Shown here: positions 58,094 through 64,000 of the stretch, one piece after another
Layout of the letters: every line of letters starts with the position of its first letter
Numbering within the stretch: position 1 is the first letter of the stretch
Assembly (NCBI RefSeq): GCF_038405225.1
Contig: NZ_CP151657.1
Location: 1,488,001 to 1,552,000, forward strand
Reading direction: 5' to 3'
DNA length: 64,000 bases
DNA from: Arthrobacter citreus
Lineage (GTDB): Bacteria > Actinomycetota > Actinomycetes > Actinomycetales > Micrococcaceae
Notes under the pieces: generated by a model
Database searches by the model: none
Seen by the model: only the letters and a program-made list of their open reading frames with translations
What the model was told of the DNA's origin: nothing
Program-made: the position numbers and the translations under genes

Positions 58094-59389
58094 TCAACCG
58101 GCGATGTCAGTCCAGCCGGTGGAAAGTTGGTTAGCCAGCTCGTCGCTGGTGATCTGATCAGCCAGGTACTGCTGGAAGGCCGGCGTGGCGATGGTGTCTT
58201 TCCACTCCGTGTACTTTTCGACCTTGAGGAACGGCGGTCCCTGCAGCCCTTCGCCTGATGCCAGCACCTGTTCCCAGGCGGGGTTGTCCGCGGCCAGTGT
58301 TTCCACCTCGGTCCTGGCTGAGGAGGACGCCGGGATCAGTGCGTCGGCGTAGGCGATGGAGGCCAGGTTCTCAGCGCTCATGAAGAAGTTGAGGAAATCA
58401 GCCGACTCGTCCACGTACTCGGAATCAACGTTCACCGAGTAGGTCTGCGGGTTTGCGGCCTGGATCGCGCCGGCTGAACCCTCAAGCGGAGGCAGGGCCA
58501 CCCAGTTGAGCCCTTCGGGGGCGTCGTTGGCAATGTTCGTCGCCTGGAAGGATCCCTGCACGGTCATTGCGACCTTGCCTCCGTAGAACGAGGCGAGTAC
58601 GTCCGACCCGGACTGTGTCAGTGACGTGGGTTCGATCGACTTGTCGGTGTAGGCCATTTCATGGATCAGTTCGGGCACCGCCAGCTCGGAGTCGCCAACA
58701 TCGATCGACGCGTCAGTGCCTTCTCCGTCAAAGAAGCCACCGTCAAAACCGAGCGAGAGGCTCATCATCGTCGCCGTCGGCGATCCAAGACCCCATCCGA
58801 TGCCGAAATTGCCTTCGGTGGTTGTTGCCTTCGCGATGGTCTGCAACTCTTCCCACGTCATCGTGTCGCCGGTGGGAACTTCAACCCCGGCGGCTTCGAG
58901 GAGGTCAGCATTGGCGAACACCATGTAGGACTGCAGAGTGGACGGATAGGCGATGATCTCTCCGTCCTGTGTGACAGAGTCCCAAATCCCTTCGGAGATG
59001 TCCTGCTTCAGGTCCTCGTCGATGAGGTCGGTCAGGTCAGCGAGGTAGCCGTCCGCCGCGAAGGAGGCAATGGAACTCGCCTCATAGTGGATGATGTCCG
59101 GTGCCGTTCCACCGGTGAACTGGGTGATGAGTTTGTCGAAGGTCCCGTCCCATCCGGCTTGGACAATCTTTACCTGAACGTCTTCGTTCTCCGTGTTCCA
59201 CTGATCGACTATGGATTTCACGGCAGCCTGGGTGGTTGGCTGGTCGGACAGCGACTGGAACTGGAGGGTTACGGGGCCGCCGTCGGCGTTCTCCGATTCA
59301 TTGCTGGCACTGCCCTGCTGGCAACCGCTCAGGGCGAGGATGGTCACGCCCGCGAACGCGACGGCGCCAATGCCTCGTATTCTCTTCAT
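58094..59389 (-). CDS. ABC transporter substrate-binding lipoprotein (sugar type, family 1)
   Basis: A 431-residue lipoprotein: signal peptide with lipobox LSGC (Cys near residue 23), then the extracytoplasmic sugar-binding fold of the MalE/UgpB class: VTLQFQSLSDQPTTQAAVKSI, WDGTFDKLITQFTGGTAPDIIHYEASS, GIWDSVTQDGEIIAYPSTLQSYMVFAN (typical pattern), SFYGGKVAMTVQGSF. It captures a solute outside the cell and hands it to the two permeases encoded upstream. Ligand not predictable; neighbours imply a glycoside or sugar derivative. No ATPase gene is in the operon, so a shared MsiK-like ATPase, as in other actinobacteria, is expected. Confidence 0.92.
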   Translation of the reverse strand: MKRIRGIGAVAFAGVTILALSGCQQGSASNESENADGGPVTLQFQSLSDQPTTQAAVKSIVDQWNTENEDVQVKIVQAGWDGTFDKLITQFTGGTAPDIIHYEASSIASFAADGYLADLTDLIDEDLKQDISEGIWDSVTQDGEIIAYPSTLQSYMVFANADLLEAAGVEVPTGDTMTWEELQTIAKATTTEGNFGIGWGLGSPTATMMSLSLGFDGGFFDGEGTDASIDVGDSELAVPELIHEMAYTDKSIEPTSLTQSGSDVLASFYGGKVAMTVQGSFQATNIANDAPEGLNWVALPPLEGSAGAIQAANPQTYSVNVDSEYVDESADFLNFFMSAENLASIAYADALIPASSSARTEVETLAADNPAWEQVLASGEGLQGPPFLKVEKYTEWKDTIATPAFQQYLADQITSDELANQLSTGWTDIAG

Positions 59390-59439
59390 GATGCTCGCTT
59401 TCTTGTTCTGTTGTGGTCGATCTTTCTTAGGGGGCAGGG

Positions 59440-60279
59440 TCAGCCTTTGACTGCTCCGGCGAGCATTCCGCCGGTCAGCTTCTTCTGCAGGATGGTGAAG
59501 ATGATGAGCGACGGAATGGTCGCGAGAATGGCACCTGCTGCCAGCGGGCCCAGCTGGGTTTGCCCTTCCGCGCCCAGGAACGAACGCAGGGCGATGGGAA
59601 GTGTGTACAGCTCCGGGCTCTGCAGCAGGACAAGGGCGAGGAAGAACTCATTCCAGGCCGAGACAAAGGTAAACATGGCCGTTGCCACCAGCCCCGGTGC
59701 GAGCAGCGGAAGGATGATCCTCCGCAGAATCGTGATGCGCGAAGCCCCATCCATTTCACCGGCCTCCTCCAGTTCCGCCGGAATAGCGGACACGTAACCC
59801 TGCAGCATCCAGAGCGTGAACGGCAGGGTGAAGGTGACGTACACGAGGGTCAGTCCGAGTAGGGTGTCGTTGAGATTGATCGTGCGCAGCACCAGGAACA
59901 ACGGGATGATGATGAGGATCGACGGGAAGACCTGGCTGGTCAGTATCCACACCGTGCCGGCAGCGCGGAGCCGCCCCTTGAGACGGGCGAGGGCGTAGGC
60001 CATCGGCATCGACAGCAGCACGGTGATCACCATCGTTGCCAGGGATACCAGCACCGAATTGCCGGCGGCGGTCAAAAGGTTCTGGCGCTCGAGGGCGGAA
60101 CCGTAGTTGCTGAAGTCCCAGGTGGCCGGCAGCAGGTTGACGGCGAGCGAGTTCAGCTCACCCGATGATTTGAACGACGCCGACAGCAGCCACAGCAGCG
60201 GGAACCCAAGGAACAGGAGGAATGCGGTAAGGGCGACGTACATGAGCGCCGTCGCGTACCAGGGACGCCTGGTGATCAT
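59440..60279 (-). CDS. ABC sugar transporter permease (MalG type)
   Basis: A 279-residue permease with six membrane segments. The cytoplasmic EAA loop is EEAGEMDGASRITILRRIILPLLAPGL, and ASFKSSGEL before it is usual for MalG-like members. The start overlaps the stop of the other permease gene by four bases. It moves the substrate delivered by the lipoprotein across the membrane. Confidence 0.93.
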   Translation of the reverse strand: MITRRPWYATALMYVALTAFLLFLGFPLLWLLSASFKSSGELNSLAVNLLPATWDFSNYGSALERQNLLTAAGNSVLVSLATMVITVLLSMPMAYALARLKGRLRAAGTVWILTSQVFPSILIIIPLFLVLRTINLNDTLLGLTLVYVTFTLPFTLWMLQGYVSAIPAELEEAGEMDGASRITILRRIILPLLAPGLVATAMFTFVSAWNEFFLALVLLQSPELYTLPIALRSFLGAEGQTQLGPLAAGAILATIPSLIIFTILQKKLTGGMLAGAVKG

Positions 60280-61229
60280 GAGCGTGCTCCCTTTGTCTGA
60301 CGGAACTGGTTGACAAGGTACAGAGACAGAACCAGCAGGATCGCGATGACGAGCACGTCACCCATTGCCGAGGCGTATCCGATTTCGCGGTTGCGGAAGG
60401 CCTCCAAGTAGGTGAACAGCGGCGGTATCATCGTCCGGCCGCCGGGGCCGCCTTCAGTGAGGACATAGATGAGGCCAAAGGAGTTGAACTGCCAGATGAA
60501 GTCCAGCGCGGTGACAGCGAAAACAACCGGGCGGAGGGCCGGGAGGGTGATGTGCCAGAACCGGCGGAACGCTCCGGCGCCGTCGACTGCAGCTGCCTCA
60601 TGCTGCTCCGCGGAAATGGACTGCATACCGGCCAGCAGCAGGACAGTGGTCTGCGGAATCCCCGCCCAGACTCCCACCACAATGACGGCGGGCAGGGCGG
60701 TGGAAAAGTCGCCAAGCCAGTTGACGCCCGGAATGCCCACCGCTTCGAGCATGCCGTTCAGCGGACCTGAATTGGGGTTGTAAATCATCCGCCACACGAT
60801 CGCGATGACCACGGGCGGCATCGCCCAGGGGATCAATGCCAGCACCCGGGTCAGGCCCTTTAGCCGCAAATCGCTGTTGAGCAGCAGTGCCAGTCCCATG
60901 GCGCACACAAGGGTGAGAAGTGCGACGGAACCGGCCCAGACGATGCCGATGCCGAAAGAGCCCCAGAAACGGTGGTCGCCGAAGAGTTCAATGAAGTTTC
61001 CGAAACCGATGAAGTTGATCTCCGCGTTCCGCTTCAGCGTGGCATCGGTGAAGCCGAGGGCGACTCCGCTGACCAGCGGGATAACGGAAAAGATAATGAT
61101 CGGCAGGAGCGCGGGGATCACCAGCGTGATGGCTTCCCGCCGTTGCGCGCGAACGCGGTGGCCTACGCGTCTCACTGGACGCGGCGCCTCCTTCACATCG
61201 CGTGGAGTGCTTGTGGCTGCGGTGCTCAT
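60276..61229 (-). CDS. ABC sugar transporter permease (MalF type)
   Basis: A 317-residue permease with six membrane segments after a basic cytoplasmic N-terminus (RRVGHRVRAQRREAITLVI). The EAA loop is QHEAAAVDGAGAFRRFWHITLPALRPV, ending with the family's NRLP-like TLPALRP. QFNSFGLIYVLTEGGPGGRT is typical of UgpA/MalF. It overlaps the LacI gene upstream and the partner permease downstream by four bases each. Confidence 0.93.
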   Translation of the reverse strand: MSTAATSTPRDVKEAPRPVRRVGHRVRAQRREAITLVIPALLPIIIFSVIPLVSGVALGFTDATLKRNAEINFIGFGNFIELFGDHRFWGSFGIGIVWAGSVALLTLVCAMGLALLLNSDLRLKGLTRVLALIPWAMPPVVIAIVWRMIYNPNSGPLNGMLEAVGIPGVNWLGDFSTALPAVIVVGVWAGIPQTTVLLLAGMQSISAEQHEAAAVDGAGAFRRFWHITLPALRPVVFAVTALDFIWQFNSFGLIYVLTEGGPGGRTMIPPLFTYLEAFRNREIGYASAMGDVLVIAILLVLSLYLVNQFRQTKGARS

Positions 61230-62296
61230 CCGGCTTCCCTCTCCTCATTGAGATCGGTGTGTTCAGTGTGGTCACGCGTAGGAGACGAGGCAGGGTCCGG
61301 CCTGCGTGCGAGGGAAGAGCCGCGAACAACCAGCGAGGGCGCAACCGCAATGGTGTGCGCGGGACGCGCAGGGTCCGTGATGCGTTGGAGCAGCAGCTCC
61401 GCTGCGGCGCGGCCGCGCTCGTCGGCGCCGAGGTCCACGCTCGTGAGGCCCGGCCGGACGACTCCGGCCAGCTCCGTGTTATCGATACCGGTGACGGCGA
61501 TGTCGCCCGGAACGGACAGCCCAAAATCTTCGGCGGCCCGGATCACGCCGATTCCGATCAGATCATTGGCGGCGACGATGGCATCGGGGCGGAATTCACC
61601 GGACAGCACCCGGCGGGCCGCAGCGTAGCCGGCCCCGATCGTGAAGTCCTCAGCCTCGACGCTCCTCGCCAGGATTTCCGGGTGGGCAGCGACTGCTGCG
61701 GCGAATCCGTCCCGCCGGAAAGCACCAGGGGTGGTGTCGCTGGGTCCGTTCACAAAAGTGACGTCACGCCGGCCCTCGGCAGCAAGATGGTCAACAACAA
61801 GACGCATGGCAGTGCGCGAATCCGCACGCACGTTGTCAATACTCTGGCTGTCCGGCAAATGTCCCAGGACGACGACCGGCACCGGCGTCTTCGCAAGCAC
61901 CGCAAGGAGCTCATCCGTGACGCGAAGCGGCGACAGAATCATGCCGTCCACATACCCCCGGCTCAGGTCACGCACCACGTCGACTGAGGAGGACAGGGTA
62001 CCCATCGAGGACAGCACCAGCCGGTAGCCGGATGCCGAGACGACCCGCTCCACCGCGGTCATCATCTCGACGTAGACCGGGTTGCCAATGTCGGCGACGG
62101 CGTAGACGAGTTGGTTTGTTCGGCCCCGCTTCAGGGACTGTGCCGTCGCATCGGCGACGTAGCCGAGTTCCTCGGCGGCGTGCTGCACTTTGGCAACCGT
62201 TTGGGGGCTCGCTATGAGCCCGTTGAGGGCCCGTGAAGCAGACGCCACAGAAACGCCGGCGTGTGCCGCAACCTGAGTGATAGTGACCCGAGCCAA
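61226..62296 (-). CDS. LacI-family transcriptional regulator of the ABC/ARH operon
   Basis: The start is the TTG at 62296, with AAGGAG five bases upstream; it gives LARVTITQVAAHAGVSVASAS at the N-terminus, the right length for LacI (about 356 residues). The helix-turn-helix is followed by the hinge LNGLIASPQTVAKVQHAAEELGYVADATAQSLKRG and a periplasmic-binding-type core (VYVEMMTAVERVVSASGYRLVLSSM, GVIRAAEDFGLSVPGDIAVTGIDN). It overlaps the first permease gene by four bases, so repressor and target genes are in one operon. The perfect palindrome just upstream is its likely operator, and the ligand is probably the imported substrate. Confidence 0.92.
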   Translation of the reverse strand: MARVTITQVAAHAGVSVASASRALNGLIASPQTVAKVQHAAEELGYVADATAQSLKRGRTNQLVYAVADIGNPVYVEMMTAVERVVSASGYRLVLSSMGTLSSSVDVVRDLSRGYVDGMILSPLRVTDELLAVLAKTPVPVVVLGHLPDSQSIDNVRADSRTAMRLVVDHLAAEGRRDVTFVNGPSDTTPGAFRRDGFAAAVAAHPEILARSVEAEDFTIGAGYAAARRVLSGEFRPDAIVAANDLIGIGVIRAAEDFGLSVPGDIAVTGIDNTELAGVVRPGLTSVDLGADERGRAAAELLLQRITDPARPAHTIAVAPSLVVRGSSLARRPDPASSPTRDHTEHTDLNEEREAG

Positions 62297-62312
62297 CGCT
62301 CTCCTTCGAGTG

Positions 62313-62328
62313 CTGTAAACGTTTACAG
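62313..62328 (-). promoter_or_regulatory. Perfect 16-bp LacI-type operator
   Basis: CTGTAAACGTTTACAG is fully self-complementary and has the central CG and TAAACGTTTA core typical of LacI-family operators. It lies 17-32 bases upstream of the repressor start and just downstream of the expected transcription start (about 62334), placing it to block elongation or promoter clearance. Confidence 0.93.
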
Positions 62329-62340
62329 TGGATGCACGAG

Positions 62341-62369
62341 ACGATTCCATTGATGAGCTGCTGTGTCAA
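62341..62369 (-). promoter_or_regulatory. Promoter of the LacI/ABC/ARH operon
   Basis: On the minus strand: consensus -35 TTGACA (62369-62364), exactly 17 bases, then AATCGT (62346-62341) as -10. Transcription would start near 62334, immediately before the palindromic operator. Confidence 0.75.
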
Positions 62370-62652
62370 GCAATTGTTTTCTGCACCCGGTGTCAGGGTC
62401 AGCGATCAACACGGATGTGAGCAGAATCCCAGACGCCTCTTAGCTCCAAAGGACCCGTGACTCCGGATGTTGGGAAGGCCATGCGCCGATCAGGAGCAAG
62501 GAAAGATTCCCGCCTCTTGGACGCCGCTTTACCAGGCTGCCCTCTAGACGGAGATTGGCCTGTGCGCCAACCTGTGGTGGTGGGGGCCGCAGGGAAGAAG
62601 CAGCGGAACCCGGACTTTAGCGTCGTCGTTCCCCTGATAACTGTGAGGCCCC
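62370..62652. other. Non-coding stretch between the operon promoter and the AI-2E gene
   Basis: No gene was recognised; frames here lack codon structure. The short T-rich stretch at 62371-62384 (CAATTGTTTTCTGC) may aid the operon promoter. The right part should contain the promoter of the AI-2E gene, not located. Confidence 0.35.
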
Positions 62653-63747
62653 ATGAGTGATCGTGAGCCGCCCGGGCCACCCGGACTTGCAAGGCCAACA
62701 CGGATTCTGCTGACTCTGGCGGCTGCCGGCTGTGCCTGCTGGACGGTATGGGCAGGCCGATCGATCCTGGCGCCGCTGGTGCTGGCCGCGGCGCTCATCA
62801 TTATCGCTTTGCCGGCGCGAAGACCATTGGATCGGCGCGGCGCCCCAAGCTGGGTGGGCACCCTCGTCGTCGTGGTTATTGCGTGGGGAATCCTGGCGGT
62901 CCTGGCAGTGCTGGTCCTTCTGGCTCTGGGGCAATTCGGGAGCATTCTGGCCACCAACGCAGGCCAGCTGGAAGAGAGCGCCGCAACACTTGAGTCGTTT
63001 TTCCAAAGCCTCGGATTCAGCACCGTGTCGATGGAGGAGGTTGCCGGGGCCATCCAGCCATCCACACTCCTGACGACCGTTTTCAACGCCGGCACGCAAC
63101 TGGTGGGCCTGGGCACGGCCATCTTTTTTGTCGTCGCCTACGCGATGTTTCTCGGGATGGATGCTGCACGGTGGCAGAACCCTCCGAAGGACCTCGCGGA
63201 GGCGAGCAGCCGGAGACTGCACGCTTTCAACCAGTTCACCGCCGGAACCAACCGGTACTTCCTCGTCAACTCGATCTTCGGGCTGACCGTCGCGGTGATT
63301 GACGGACTCGCCCTCTGGCTGCTCGGTGTACCCGGTCCCTTCGTCTGGGCGGTGCTGGCGTTTGTTACCAACTACATCCCCAATATTGGTTTCGTCCTCG
63401 GCGTGGTGCCTCCCGTCGTGCTCGCTGTCGCGGTTGGCGGCTGGGGGCTGGGGCTGCTGGTGCTGGCCATTTACTGCATCGTCAACGTCACTCTCCAAGT
63501 GCTGGTCCAGCCCCGGTTCGTGGGGGAAACAGTTCGACTGAGCGTCACGCTGACCTTCGCCTCGGTGGTTCTTTGGACAACCCTGCTGGGAGCGGTCGGC
63601 TCGCTCTTGGCTGTGCCGCTCACTCTCTTTGCCCGCTTCCTGATCATCGGCGGGGACCCCGGTGCGCGCTTCGCACAGTGGATCAGCGGCGATGACGGCC
63701 CGGAGGACGCCCCGGCACCCCCGGATGAACCGCGTAACCCGGAATGA
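62653..63747 (+). CDS. AI-2E family transporter (PerM/TqsA-like membrane protein)
   Basis: A 364-residue polytopic protein: two early membrane segments (PTRILLTLAAAGCACWTVWAG, LAPLVLAAALIIIALP), then RPLDRRGAPSWVGTLVVVVIAWG, a soluble loop region (about 105-160), and the conserved later segments FLVNSIFGLTVAVIDGLALWLLGVPGPF and TNYIPNIGFVLGVVPPVVLA. The family is named for autoinducer-2 export but includes Na+/H+ exchangers and many members of unknown role. A Pro/Asp-rich tail ends the protein. It is divergent from the LacI operon. Confidence 0.85.
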   Translation: MSDREPPGPPGLARPTRILLTLAAAGCACWTVWAGRSILAPLVLAAALIIIALPARRPLDRRGAPSWVGTLVVVVIAWGILAVLAVLVLLALGQFGSILATNAGQLEESAATLESFFQSLGFSTVSMEEVAGAIQPSTLLTTVFNAGTQLVGLGTAIFFVVAYAMFLGMDAARWQNPPKDLAEASSRRLHAFNQFTAGTNRYFLVNSIFGLTVAVIDGLALWLLGVPGPFVWAVLAFVTNYIPNIGFVLGVVPPVVLAVAVGGWGLGLLVLAIYCIVNVTLQVLVQPRFVGETVRLSVTLTFASVVLWTTLLGAVGSLLAVPLTLFARFLIIGGDPGARFAQWISGDDGPEDAPAPPDEPRNPE

Positions 63748-63780
63748 CCGCGTGATCCACTCCCCAGGCTGCGGAGGGCT

Positions 63781-64000
63781 TCAGTAAGAGTCGAAGGTTG
63801 GGGGCTGGTCCCCGCCGTCGCCCCTTCGCTGCTCGACGCCGTCGCCCCTTCGCTGCTCGACACCGGAGACGCCGGAGACGCCGGGTGCGGACGGTGCGCG
63901 GTGCCAGGGGCGACGGTCGTAGATTGCCAACAGCTGCGCACCGAGGCCAAGGAACACCATGGCCAGCCAGACGACGACGTTCAGCCACGGAATATGCAGC
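63781..64000 (-). CDS. C-terminal part of a small membrane protein (continues past the right edge)
   Basis: An open frame entering from the right edge and ending with TGA at 63783-63781, 33 bases from the AI-2E stop. The visible 72 codons are LHIPWLNVVVWLAMVFLGLG (one membrane segment), then AQLLAIYDRRPWHRAPS and a hydrophilic tail with an exact eight-residue repeat (VEQRRGDG twice) ending PPTFDSY. Unknown family. It is cut by the window edge, so nothing can be said of its N-terminus. Confidence 0.65.
   Translation of the reverse strand, partial: LHIPWLNVVVWLAMVFLGLGAQLLAIYDRRPWHRAPSAPGVSGVSGVEQRRGDGVEQRRGDGGDQPPTFDSY
63814..63861. repeat. 24-bp exact tandem repeat in the partial gene
   Basis: Two exact copies of a 24-base unit (63814-63837, 63838-63861) beginning GCCGTCGCCCCTTC and ending GCTCGAC. 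They encode the peptide repeat VEQRRGDG on the minus strand. In-frame, so likely a slippage duplication. Confidence 0.92.

Overview
The window is high-GC DNA from an actinobacterium, most likely Arthrobacter or a close relative in the Micrococcaceae. The reasons are dense GC-rich coding with many GTG/TTG starts, many 4-base start/stop overlaps, a DUF222/HNH endonuclease, LtrA, an actinobacterial c-di-AMP riboswitch in front of a LysM/NlpC-P60 gene, a mycothiol-isomerase-type protein, and an extradiol dioxygenase resembling Arthrobacter MndD. No tRNA, rRNA, CRISPR array or intact insertion sequence was seen.

Layout. 1-1.1 kb: end of a NarL-type two-component system. 1.1-5.7 kb: GNAT-serine hydrolase fusion, beta-helix protein, c-di-AMP riboswitch with a secreted peptidoglycan hydrolase, and an Asp-rich anchored protein. 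5.8-33.1 kb: mostly chromosomal-type genes: OmpR-type two-component system, FUSC-type membrane protein, HrpB helicase, HNH endonuclease, PrmC-like methyltransferase, a Baeyer-Villiger monooxygenase fused to an alpha/beta hydrolase, a CPA1 antiporter, EamA and MocR genes with overlapping start codons, an FNT channel, an MFS-GT87 fusion ORF, a MarR-controlled hydrolase, a hydrolase paralogue, LtrA and an M23 peptidase-like protein. 33.1-39.7 kb: a homoprotocatechuate (3,4-dihydroxyphenylacetate) meta-cleavage operon, hpaG/RraA fusion-gntR-hpaE-hpaD-hpaH-hpaI.

39.7-51.4 kb is a mosaic accessory region. It starts with a lower-GC cassette of three uncharacterised genes (39.96-42.64 kb). Three broken pieces of Old Yellow Enzyme genes follow at 42.7, 43.2 and 50.2 kb. 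Between and beside them lie an SDR gene, a dead acetyltransferase, a MerR-peroxiredoxin fusion with a MerR-type promoter, an HxlR regulator divergent from a luciferase-like monooxygenase/FAD oxidoreductase fusion, and a free-standing lantibiotic-dehydratase C-terminal-like (SpaB_C) protein.

51.4-62.4 kb is one apparent nine-gene operon on the minus strand, under a LacI regulator with a perfect 16-bp palindromic operator next to a TTGACA promoter. It encodes a sugar-type ABC importer, two ADP-ribosylglycohydrolase-family enzymes, a TIM-barrel/formylglycine-generating-enzyme-like fusion, a CaiB-type CoA transferase and a CitE-like lyase. The composition suggests uptake of a glycosidic compound, hydrolysis, CoA activation of an acid and C-C cleavage; the substrate is unknown. 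This operon and the 40-42.6 kb cassette are the best candidates for undescribed systems. The window ends with an AI-2E-family permease and the tail of a small membrane protein.

Several genes appear to be transcribed leaderless: a -10 hexamer (TAnnnT-like) lies 6-8 bases before the start codon (14002, 21571, 25346, 28478, 31158, 41001, 47765). Function calls come from motif recognition by eye; no database search was possible.
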